Below, piece by piece: positions 16,283-22,730 of a DNA stretch of 41,322 nucleotides. The stretch is from an uncultured Erysipelotrichaceae bacterium. Its GTDB lineage: Bacteria; Bacillota_I; Bacilli_A; Erysipelotrichales; Erysipelotrichaceae. The position numbers were made by a program, and so were the translations under genes. The notes below the pieces were generated by a model, which saw only the letters and a list, made by a program, of their open reading frames with translations, ran no database searches and was not told the origin of the DNA. Location: the NCBI GenBank assembly GCA_902761625.1, contig CACWLH010000012.1, forward strand, positions 1 through 41,322. Reading direction: 5' to 3'. Numbering within the stretch: the first letter of the stretch is position 1; the number at the start of each line of letters is the position of its first letter.

Positions 16283-17000
16283 AAATTCTGTTTTGCCGCA
16301 TGACCTCGAATGACAGCACACTGCACGCGCCTGACGCATTGAGCGCATTGCGGAAATCATTGGCATAAGGAATGAAGATATTGGTTTCAATCTCTTTGCG
16401 CACACCGGCGGAAAGGCCGCGCATTTCACCGCCCACCGCGATGAACAGCGGTCTTGAGAGATCCGCATCAAAGCATTCGATTGCGTCTTTGCGCATGGCC
16501 GCATAGGTGCGGATGCCTTTCTGTTTCATTTTGCGGATTTCAAGAGAAGGATCCGCGCACAATACGATATCAAGATATTCAAATGCGCCGGCACTGGATT
16601 TGAGGATTACTGATTCCGCCTTTGACCAGTCACGCTCATCCAGAAACAGGCCGTCGCAGCCACTTGAATACAATGAACGGATGATATAGCCGAGATTGAA
16701 GGGATCCTCCACCCCTTCCACCATCATCAGGAACGGGTTCTTTTTATTCAGAACTGAATCGCTGTTCTGATAAACTCTCGGACCTGCTTCGGCGATCAGA
16801 CCGCCATGGGTTCTGCCTGAGGCAAGCGAATCAATGAAATCGCGGGATACCCGTTCCACCGGAATATCGCGTTCCATTGCCCGGTGAATGATCCAGGAGG
16901 TGTCCTTGTCATGTTTCTGCGCATCCGCATAAAGCTTTGTGACTTTTCTTTTGCCGCCAAGTATGGCCGCTTTGACACTCACATTTCCTTCCAGAATCAT
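16281..17000 (-). CDS. TrmH/SpoU-type RNA methyltransferase
   Basis: 239 residues. The N-terminal domain starts ILEGNVSVKAAI. The SPOUT knot motifs are present: MMVEGVEDPFNLGYIIRS, FIAVGGEMRGLSAGV, and IFIPYANDFRNALNASGACS. The asparagine in motif 1 and the EMRGL loop are typical for 2'-O-methyltransferases. The third motif is unusual, with NDFRNALNAS in place of the usual SLNVS-type run. AGGAGG is seven bases before the ATG, which overlaps the TrhP2 stop by four bases. The target RNA is unknown; co-transcription with TrhP genes suggests tRNA. Confidence 0.8.
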   Translation of the reverse strand: MILEGNVSVKAAILGGKRKVTKLYADAQKHDKDTSWIIHRAMERDIPVERVSRDFIDSLASGRTHGGLIAEAGPRVYQNSDSVLNKKNPFLMMVEGVEDPFNLGYIIRSLYSSGCDGLFLDERDWSKAESVILKSSAGAFEYLDIVLCADPSLEIRKMKQKGIRTYAAMRKDAIECFDADLSRPLFIAVGGEMRGLSAGVRKEIETNIFIPYANDFRNALNASGACSVLSFEVMRQNRI

Positions 17001-18205
17001 CTTGCCCTCCTGAGGATATCTTCCGCCCTGAGTTCAAAGGGAACCGGAATTTCCAATAACGCCATCGGCTTTCTGGATTTTTCAATATATTCCCCATCCT
17101 CATTGCGGATCGAATTCACTGTAAAGCTGCGGTTTTCCCTGCCCGGGGAAAGCACTTCGAATGCCTCATTGACATCAAAGGGATTTCTGGTTTCAATCAC
17201 CGCTGTTTTCTTTGTGTCATCATAGGATTTCACGGTTGCCAAGAAATCATGATTGACGCTGGCATCGGAATTGGGATGGTAAATAATCGATTCGCTGCCC
17301 GGTACGCCCTGATAGAAGCCGATGCAGGTCTCGCGGTTTTCACCGCGCAGGATTTCTTTTTTATGATATGCCATGCGCTCAGCTGACAGCGGTTTGCCTG
17401 TCTCCAGGATTTCATCAATCAGATGGCGGTAGGCGCTGATCACAGAAGCGATGTAATATTCCGTCTTCATGCGACCTTCGATCTTGAATGAGGATACACC
17501 CGCCTCAATCAGATCATAGATCATATCCGCCGCAAAAAGATCCTTGGAGCCGGAAGTGAACAGCAGATCATCGCTGATCTCTTTATCTTCATCATAAAGA
17601 TGATACTGCCAGCGGCAGCTTTGCGCACAGCCGCCGCGGTTCGCATCGCGTAATGTCATGCGGTTGCTTAATGTGCAGCGGCCTGAATAATTGACGCACA
17701 TGCCGCCATGGATAAAGGCTTCGGTTTCGATATCACAGTTTGCGGTGATTTCCTTCACCTGTTCCATTGTGCACTCTCTGGCCAGTACCACCCTGTCCAC
17801 GCCGAACTCTTCACGCATGAATTTTGCGGCAAGGCTGTTGGTCACCGACATCTGTGTGCTGCAGTGGATTTCCAGCTTTGGCGCGCATTCACGTGCAATT
17901 TTCATGATTGCAGTGGAAGCGCAGATGATTGCCTTGACACCATACTCCTGTAATTTGATCAGGTATTCTCTGAGGCCTTCGAAATCCTCATCATGGGGAA
18001 TCATATTGACTGTCACATGGATGGCACAGCCATAATCCTTCGCAAATGCGCAGATTTCCCGGATATCATCCATGGTGAAGTTGGAAGCCCGCGAGCGCAG
18101 TGAAAACAGCTGACCGCCGATATAGACGGCATCAGCTCCATAGCGGATCGCGGTTTTGGCTCTGGCAAGATCACCGGCCGGAGCGAGCAGTTCAACCTTT
18201 CGCAT
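16997..18205 (-). CDS. trhP2: U32 peptidase-family tRNA hydroxylation protein TrhP2
   Basis: 402 residues from ATG at 18205 (AGGTGA upstream). Family U32 landmarks: ELLAPAGDLARAKTAIRYGADAVYIGG, the ALINHGAMC-like EAFIHGGMCVNYSGRC, the MTLRDANRGGCAQSCRW cysteine cluster, and FKIEGRMKTEYY. These Cys residues bind an Fe-S centre. Long annotated as collagenase-like proteases, the YegQ and YrrN/YrrO members are now known to act with prephenate to hydroxylate U34 of tRNAs, giving ho5U. The length and the C-terminal domain fit YrrO (TrhP2). Starts four bases after the TrhP1 stop and overlaps the TrmH-like gene downstream. Confidence 0.85.
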   Translation of the reverse strand: MRKVELLAPAGDLARAKTAIRYGADAVYIGGQLFSLRSRASNFTMDDIREICAFAKDYGCAIHVTVNMIPHDEDFEGLREYLIKLQEYGVKAIICASTAIMKIARECAPKLEIHCSTQMSVTNSLAAKFMREEFGVDRVVLARECTMEQVKEITANCDIETEAFIHGGMCVNYSGRCTLSNRMTLRDANRGGCAQSCRWQYHLYDEDKEISDDLLFTSGSKDLFAADMIYDLIEAGVSSFKIEGRMKTEYYIASVISAYRHLIDEILETGKPLSAERMAYHKKEILRGENRETCIGFYQGVPGSESIIYHPNSDASVNHDFLATVKSYDDTKKTAVIETRNPFDVNEAFEVLSPGRENRSFTVNSIRNEDGEYIEKSRKPMALLEIPVPFELRAEDILRRAR

Positions 18206-18209
18206 GTTT

Positions 18210-19091
18210 TCACCTGACTGTCTTCTGTTCATAATAGCCTGAGGAAAGCGGCAGCTCTCCGTATGTTTCACGGTATGCGCGCACCATGTCTTCTGTCTGG
18301 TCTGCGTCAAGATAGGCGCGGTAAATGCGCAGGGTGTCTTTGATGCATGTCTCTTTGAGCATCCATGAGTCAATGACAAAGCGCTTCACACCGGCTTTCA
18401 TGAATGCCTTCATCTCATCAAAGGATTCCTGGATATAATCGCTGAACACCATCGTGCAGTAATCATTTTCATAGACCGGCATCTTACCGTCCCGCTTTTC
18501 CTCAACCAGGAAGAGATTTCCTTTGTTTTTCAGAGGATATAAGCCTCTGTGATCCGAATAGGCGCTTAAGAGCGGTCTGCCTGAAACGCTCATCATCTGA
18601 TAGCCGTGCACATTCACACCGCCGTTATCAATGCATGATGCGATATGGATCACTTCCTCTTTGGTCAGAAGTGAGGAGATCATGACTGCCTGGGTGCCGA
18701 GATCATGCCATACCTTTGCGTCAAAGGATGAGGTCATCATCGTTTCCGGCTGGAAGATCATCCTGTTCATAAAGCCTTCCCGCTTTGCGGTATATGCCAG
18801 CGCGGTATCGGCGAAGATGATGCCATCAGCACCCGCGTCAATCAGCCGCTTCATGTTTTCGCATGCCTTGGCGGCATCGTTTTCATGAAACAGACGGTTC
18901 ATCAATACACTGACATCAAGTCCGCACTGGTGCGCTTCTTCAATCAGTTTCACCATCTCTTCTTTGTCATAGGCTTTCAGCGGACTGAAACAGCTGTCTT
19001 TCAGAGCCAGAATCACTTCATCCGCTCCGGCCTGCCTGTATTCTGTGAAAAGCACAGGGTTTTCACATGTAATGCTTAATTTTCCGTTCAT
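18210..19091 (-). CDS. trhP1: U32 peptidase-family tRNA hydroxylation protein TrhP1
   Basis: 293 residues from ATG at 19091. Shorter U32-type protein like B. subtilis YrrN (TrhP1): the GADEVILALKDSC and DGIIFADTALAYTAK barrel strands, the region MNRMIFQPETMMTSSFD, and SGRPLLSAYSDHRGLY without the full Cys cluster of TrhP2. The two proteins probably act together in forming 5-hydroxyuridine at tRNA position 34. There is no Shine-Dalgarno site. An extended -10 box TGATACAAT ends eight bases before the ATG (-10 at 19100-19105), which suggests a leaderless mRNA. First gene of the trhP1-trhP2-trmH-like operon; divergent from folT. Confidence 0.85.
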   Translation of the reverse strand: MNGKLSITCENPVLFTEYRQAGADEVILALKDSCFSPLKAYDKEEMVKLIEEAHQCGLDVSVLMNRLFHENDAAKACENMKRLIDAGADGIIFADTALAYTAKREGFMNRMIFQPETMMTSSFDAKVWHDLGTQAVMISSLLTKEEVIHIASCIDNGGVNVHGYQMMSVSGRPLLSAYSDHRGLYPLKNKGNLFLVEEKRDGKMPVYENDYCTMVFSDYIQESFDEMKAFMKAGVKRFVIDSWMLKETCIKDTLRIYRAYLDADQTEDMVRAYRETYGELPLSSGYYEQKTVR

Positions 19092-19099
19092 ATGGGGGT

Positions 19100-19108
19100 A
19101 TTGTATCA
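19100..19108 (-). promoter_or_regulatory. Extended -10 promoter of trhP1, leaderless
   Basis: On the leftward strand TGATACAAT ends at 19100. The predicted start of transcription, about seven bases further, falls on or next to the ATG (19089-19091). No good -35 hexamer is visible, as is usual for extended -10 promoters. Confidence 0.55.
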
Positions 19109-19118
19109 CGCATATCGC

Positions 19119-19146
19119 TTGACTTGCACACCGCATATGGTATGTT
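19119..19146 (+). promoter_or_regulatory. folT promoter
   Basis: TTGACT (19119-19124) and TATGTT (19141-19146) are spaced 16 bp. Transcription would begin near 19153, exactly at the first helix of the THF riboswitch. Confidence 0.55.
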
Positions 19147-19150
19147 AAGT

Positions 19151-19236
19151 TTATCAGTCGGCGTTAAGTGCTGTGAGTGACGGGAATCTCACGGACGAAA
19201 AGCATTGCTTGCGGTTGGCTGATCTATCCCATTGAT
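19151..19236 (+). ncRNA. Tetrahydrofolate (THF) riboswitch
   Basis: The aptamer contains the invariant GCGTTAAGTG followed by a GTGAG-loop-CTCAC hairpin whose loop holds GACGGGAAT. Then come ACGAA, an AAGC/GCTT hairpin, and GCGGTTGG. The closing helix is ATCAGTC (19153-19159) with GGCTGAT (19217-19223). The following ATCCCATT can form the pseudoknot. It lies directly upstream of folT, its commonest known target. Downstream, TGTGAA/TTCACA hairpin (19237-19262) and the exposed GAGAGGAGG ribosome site suggest control of translation initiation. Ligand binding normally lowers expression. Confidence 0.85.
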
Positions 19237-19286
19237 GTGAAAGAGCCTTCTTTCTTCACAGAAATGGACGAAGAGAGGAGGTTTTT

Positions 19287-19883
19287 ATGTTTACCAAAGA
19301 CTATTGGAAGTCTTCAGCCGAAAAACTCAAAAGCACCAAATATCTGGCTTTGATCGGCCTGTTCATCGCATGCAAGGTCATCGTCTCCTTCATCTCCATC
19401 AGAGTTTCCGAAAATCTCTATGTCTCCATTTCATTCCTGTTCACCAGCGTGGAAGGCGCCATCATCGGGCCGGTTGCCGGCATGGTATCCGGCGCTGTCA
19501 CGGATGTCGTCGGATATATGGTGAACTCCAGGGGTTATTCCTTCTTCCCGGGCTATACCCTTTCCGCAATGCTGGGCCTGTTTGTCTATGCCATCTTCCT
19601 TTACAGGCAGAAGATCACGATCGTGCGCATCGCGGCGGCCAAAGCAATTGTCAACTATGGCGTCAATGTGCTGCTTGGCTCGGTATGGAGTGCGATGATG
19701 ATGTCCAAGGGCTACATCTTCTACGCAACCCAGTCATTGATCAAAAACTCGATTCTTCTGCCGTTTGAAATCATTGCCCTGGTGGCACTGTTCAATGTGC
19801 TCATTCCCACCCTGGTCAGACAGAAGCTGATCATTCCGCAGGATCCCCTGCCGGTTAAACTGATTGCGAAAAAAGAATCCTGA
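19287..19883 (+). CDS. folT: Folate ECF transporter S component FolT
   Basis: 198 residues with about six membrane helices, the usual S-component size. LALIGLFIACKVIVSFISIR is the first helix, with residues typical of the contact to the ECF core. IGPVAGMVSGAVTDVVGYMV is the conserved second region, and FPGYTLSAMLGLFVYAIFLY follows. The THF riboswitch upstream supports folate as substrate. The energising ATPases and T component are not in this window; group II S components share a common module encoded elsewhere. GAGAGGAGG precedes the ATG. A terminator follows at once. Confidence 0.85.
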   Translation: MFTKDYWKSSAEKLKSTKYLALIGLFIACKVIVSFISIRVSENLYVSISFLFTSVEGAIIGPVAGMVSGAVTDVVGYMVNSRGYSFFPGYTLSAMLGLFVYAIFLYRQKITIVRIAAAKAIVNYGVNVLLGSVWSAMMMSKGYIFYATQSLIKNSILLPFEIIALVALFNVLIPTLVRQKLIIPQDPLPVKLIAKKES

Positions 19884-19891
19884 CTATTTAT

Positions 19892-19921
19892 AAGGAGAGG
19901 CTCTTACGCTTCTCCTTTTTT
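19892..19921 (+). terminator. Rho-independent terminator after folT
   Basis: AAGGAGA (19892-19898) pairs with TCTCCTT (19911-19917), followed by six T residues. Confidence 0.85.
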
Positions 19922-20066
19922 GTCATGATGCACTCTATGAAAATCACATGCATCTAATGGATAATGCATGGCGGATATGATGTGTTTCTTCTGGTACTCA
20001 CAGTTCAATGAAATACTGGACTGTGATGCGGCTATGAACAAGCTTAATCCTGAGGAGAAACAAAGA

Positions 20067-20372
20067 ATGAAGCCCGAAATCAAAGCAAAGGTGGACGAAT
20101 TCCTGAAGTCCGCCGAACAGCGTGAGCTGAACCTGGATGAAATGGAACAGGTCACCGGAGGCGCAGAACCGACAATCACCGTAGACGGCAGAACCATGAC
20201 AAAAACGCAGTTCAACAATTTCGTGTTCGCGATGTTTGACGAGGTGGGACACGACGCTGCCTTCAATCTGTTCACCATATACACCGGCTATGACGGAACA
20301 TATTCCGGCGGCAGAACGGAACTTGAAACACTGCTGGCAAAGTACTGGGCAGCCGTCGAAAGCGGCCAGTAA
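20067..20372 (+). CDS. Small peptide precursor with double-glycine-type leader
   Basis: 101 residues from ATG at 20067, chosen because GAGGAG lies ten bases upstream; the longer frame to 19968 has no ribosome site. Residues 1-32 look like a leader: a charged helix (MKPEIKAKVDEFLKSAEQ) then ELNLDEMEQVTGG, the pattern of double-glycine leaders cut by C39 peptidase-type exporters. The 69-residue remainder (AEPTITVDGRT to AVESGQ) has no Cys, is rich in Gly, Thr and aromatics, and includes TIYTGYDGTYSGGRTE. No modification enzyme, peptidase or exporter is adjacent. It may be a bacteriocin-like or signalling peptide, or a small intracellular protein with a chance GG. Confidence 0.6.
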   Translation: MKPEIKAKVDEFLKSAEQRELNLDEMEQVTGGAEPTITVDGRTMTKTQFNNFVFAMFDEVGHDAAFNLFTIYTGYDGTYSGGRTELETLLAKYWAAVESGQ

Positions 20373-20439
20373 TATTCTCATCACGGACAGTTTTGGAAAG
20401 GTTCGGATGAATTAAAAAAAGTTATAACCGACTGTGAAA

Positions 20440-20466
20440 ACAGAAGCAAAAGCGCTTCTGTTTTTT
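20440..20466 (+). terminator. Rho-independent terminator after peptide gene
   Basis: ACAGAAGC (20440-20447) pairs with GCTTCTGT (20454-20461), then six T residues. It isolates the peptide gene as a single transcription unit. Confidence 0.85.
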
Positions 20467-20528
20467 CAGTTCCATGCAGAAAGTGACACAGACTTGATAC
20501 CCTCTTATGTATGCGCATCGGGAATGAG

Positions 20529-20537
20529 TGCTATAAT
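20529..20537 (+). promoter_or_regulatory. Extended -10 promoter of yggS-like gene, leaderless
   Basis: TGCTATAAT (20529-20537) is a consensus extended -10. Only six bases separate it from the ATG at 20544, and there is no room for a ribosome site. Confidence 0.6.
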
Positions 20538-20543
20538 TTGGTC

Positions 20544-21191
20544 ATGATCAGATCGCATTACGAAAATGTCAAAAATACAATCGGAGATCATGTTCAGCTT
20601 TGCGTCGTCACCAAGAAGCGCTCTCTTGATGAGATCATGTCTTATTATGAAGCCGGCGAAAGAGTCTTCGGAGAAAACCATGCACAAGAGCTCAAAGCAA
20701 AAGTAGCCGCTCTGCCTTCGGATATCCGCTGGCAGTTCATCGGCCATCTGCAGAGAAACAAGGTCAAAGACATCATCCGCCTGGTTGACTGCATCCAGTC
20801 GCTTGACAATCTTCCCCTTGCGCAGGTGATCGAAAAGGAAGCAGCCAAAGCAGAACGGACCGTCGATGTGTTATGTGAATTCCATCTCGCCGATGAGGAT
20901 ACCGCCAAAACCGGTCTGAGCAAAGACGAGGCGGTTCCGTTTATCAAAGAGGTTCTGAAACTGGAGCACATCCGCATCAGAGGCATCATGGTCATGGGAC
21001 CCCATACCGATGATGAGGAAAGAATCCGCGAAGTGTTCAACGATGCACATGAACTGTTCATGAATCTTCAGAAGGAATTCGGAAATGAGATCATGCATAC
21101 CCTTTCAATGGGTATGAGCAGCGATTATGCGATTGCCGTGCAGTGCGGAAGCACGCTTGTGCGGATCGGCACATATCTGTTTGAGGAATAG
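20544..21191 (+). CDS. yggS: YggS/PLPBP family pyridoxal phosphate homeostasis protein
   Basis: 215 residues, the family's usual size. The Lys that binds PLP lies in LCVVTKKRSLDEI. Further landmarks are FGENHAQELKAK, WQFIGHLQRNKVK, the GIMVMGPHTDD strand, and the C-terminal LSMGMSSDYAIAVQCGSTLVRIGTYLF that binds the phosphate. The protein buffers PLP and affects amino-acid pools; it has no known enzyme activity. The ATG at 20544 is chosen because it starts the family homology and lies six bases after a perfect TATAAT; the longer frame would begin upstream of that promoter. Leaderless translation is therefore likely. The next gene follows after 20 bp. Confidence 0.85.
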   Translation: MIRSHYENVKNTIGDHVQLCVVTKKRSLDEIMSYYEAGERVFGENHAQELKAKVAALPSDIRWQFIGHLQRNKVKDIIRLVDCIQSLDNLPLAQVIEKEAAKAERTVDVLCEFHLADEDTAKTGLSKDEAVPFIKEVLKLEHIRIRGIMVMGPHTDDEERIREVFNDAHELFMNLQKEFGNEIMHTLSMGMSSDYAIAVQCGSTLVRIGTYLFEE

Positions 21192-21211
21192 GAAACAAAG
21201 AGGAAACAATT

Positions 21212-22078
21212 ATGCCTGCAGCAACCACCCATATTGAATTTGCAAAAGACGTCCTGCGCACCCTGGATGAGGAGCAGCGCAAAAGAATCACCAACCTGCA
21301 CATGTACTGGCTCGGTTCCCAGGGACCCGACATGTTGTTTTTCTCCAAGGCAAGCGTACTGCCCGGCTCATTGCACAAATACGGCAATCTCATGCACAAC
21401 GCCAAAGTTGCGAAGGTCATGGATTTCTTTGAACACTGGTCGGCGGATGATCCCGATCTGTACAGCTATTATATGGGCTTCTTATGCCACTATGCGCTTG
21501 ACTCCACGGCGCATCCTCTGATCAATGCGATTGCCAAAGCCCGTCATGATCAGTCCGGTGTGCATGAAGGCAGCGCCCATGTGACCATGGAAGCGGACAT
21601 CGATGTGTGGATGCTTCATCAAAGAGGCAGAAAGATCTCCAGCTATGATGTTCATAAGATGATCAAAGTGAACAATCACAGTGCGGCGAAACTGGCTGAT
21701 ATGTATCATATGATGTTTGCGGATGTCTATGAAATTGAAATCAGCGTGAGTGATCTTCTGCGTGCGGTCAGGGATGCCGGATTCTTCACCGGTGTGCTCT
21801 ATCCGCGCAAAGCGACCAATGCGGTGATCAAAGAGCTTGAAAAGCTGCTGAACATGCCCCCGGCAATCAGCGGTATGGTGCTTGTCGGCAAAGGCAATAT
21901 GGAAATCATCAATCTGGATCATACTTCCTATGCCTTACGCTATGATCCGTCCAGGACAATCAGTGCATCCTTCCCGGAACTCTATGGCGAAGCGGTGCTT
22001 CTGGCGCAGAAGCTGCTCAAAGACCGCAGCGATGCGGATTTCACCCTCAACTTCAACGGCGAACCCCAGCAGAACTGA
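21212..22078 (+). CDS. Zinc-dependent phospholipase C family protein
   Basis: 288 residues. The pattern matches the bacterial zinc-dependent phospholipase C family: TTHIEFAKDVL at the N-terminus, YWLGSQGPDMLFF, LHKYGNLMHN, and YYMGFLCHYALDSTAHPLI, with His and Asp residues placed to bind metals. No signal peptide is seen, so it is probably cytoplasmic, unlike secreted phospholipases. The actual substrate is not known. GAGG lies upstream of the ATG, 20 bp after yggS, so the two are probably co-transcribed. A terminator overlaps the stop codon. Confidence 0.75.
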   Translation: MPAATTHIEFAKDVLRTLDEEQRKRITNLHMYWLGSQGPDMLFFSKASVLPGSLHKYGNLMHNAKVAKVMDFFEHWSADDPDLYSYYMGFLCHYALDSTAHPLINAIAKARHDQSGVHEGSAHVTMEADIDVWMLHQRGRKISSYDVHKMIKVNNHSAAKLADMYHMMFADVYEIEISVSDLLRAVRDAGFFTGVLYPRKATNAVIKELEKLLNMPPAISGMVLVGKGNMEIINLDHTSYALRYDPSRTISASFPELYGEAVLLAQKLLKDRSDADFTLNFNGEPQQN

Positions 22079-22095
22079 ACAGTTCTGCTTTTTTA
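22068..22095 (+). terminator. Rho-independent terminator overlapping the stop codon
   Basis: GCAGAACT (22069-22076) pairs with AGTTCTGC (22081-22088), followed by T residues. The TGA at 22076-22078 is inside the hairpin. Confidence 0.85.
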
Positions 22096-22141
22096 TGAGC
22101 AAATGAAAAGGCCGCCTGCGCGGTCCTTCGTTTTTTGATAT

Positions 22142-22534
22142 TTAATTGTCCGAGAATCCCCATGCGGGAATATCATTGCCTCTTCTGATCAGAACTGTCT
22201 TCTGCAGATCTGTCTGGTTGAGAAAACGGAGCACATCGTCCACTTCCTTTTCCGTGCATCCCACCAGCATCTTGACATCAAGTTCTTTTGCCAGAATATC
22301 CGCAGCGATCACAAGCGCGGTGATTTTGTTTCTGTCACCGCTGCCCGCATATACGGATACACCTTCACTGGTGACACTTTTCGTGTCGGAAATGTGACCG
22401 TAATCGGTGGGATAAATCAGGTTCTTGAATACAGGATGAACATCTCCCTTTTTCCTGGAGAGATTCATGCCGCTTGAGAGAAACAGCGTGTCAACCTTCT
22501 GCCAGAAGTAAGCATTGTTTTCATATTGGGCCAT
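22142..22534 (-). CDS. Small inorganic-pyrophosphatase-like protein, probably inactive
   Basis: 130 residues resembling the short clostridial proteins annotated as inorganic pyrophosphatase: AYFWQKVDTLF, HPVFKNLIYPTDYGHI, VLIRRGN. In active family I enzymes, the YPxNYGfI segment is followed by a DGDPLDV-type run of metal-binding Asp residues. Here the equivalent is SEGVSVYAGS, with none of those Asp. The protein is also shorter than the usual 170 residues. A binding rather than catalytic role is likely. The ribosome site is weak. Upstream there is a direct repeat TGTAAAC (22579-22585 and 22592-22598) near the presumed promoter. Confidence 0.6.
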   Translation of the reverse strand: MAQYENNAYFWQKVDTLFLSSGMNLSRKKGDVHPVFKNLIYPTDYGHISDTKSVTSEGVSVYAGSGDRNKITALVIAADILAKELDVKMLVGCTEKEVDDVLRFLNQTDLQKTVLIRRGNDIPAWGFSDN

Positions 22535-22688
22535 AACAGTTTTGCCAAACCTTTCTCAAGTGCACCTATCATATCATTGTAAACAGTTGATGTAAACCAC
22601 ATCAAAACGAATGTAATTTTTTCATTTTTATTAGTTTCATTTTCCATTTTTAATGAGCACTGCGTCATTCATATATGCTTTGCGCATA

Positions 22689-22722
22689 GAAAAACCATCT
22701 CTGCAAATGCAGAAACGGCTTT
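22689..22722 (-). terminator. Terminator after acidic protein gene
   Basis: An interrupted stem (CTCTGCA/TGCAGA core at 22699-22713, with AACC and GGCTT outer arms) reads leftward into TTTTT. It lies just after the stop of the acidic protein gene. Confidence 0.65.
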
Positions 22723-22730
22723 ACGTCAGA

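Noticed and set aside
16997..18205. Collagenase-type secreted protease for the U32 genes
   Set aside because: No signal peptide; the Cys cluster and pairing of a short and a long member fit the TrhP tRNA hydroxylation proteins better.
19304..19768. Rightward ORF of 154 codons inside folT in another frame
   Set aside because: Arg/His/Leu-rich composition with no similarity to a known fold; folT in the other frame has a good ribosome site and family signatures.
22579..22598. Two copies of TGTAAAC as a CRISPR-like or transposon repeat
   Set aside because: Only two 7-bp direct copies are present; at most an operator half-site pair. No CRISPR array occurs anywhere in the window.
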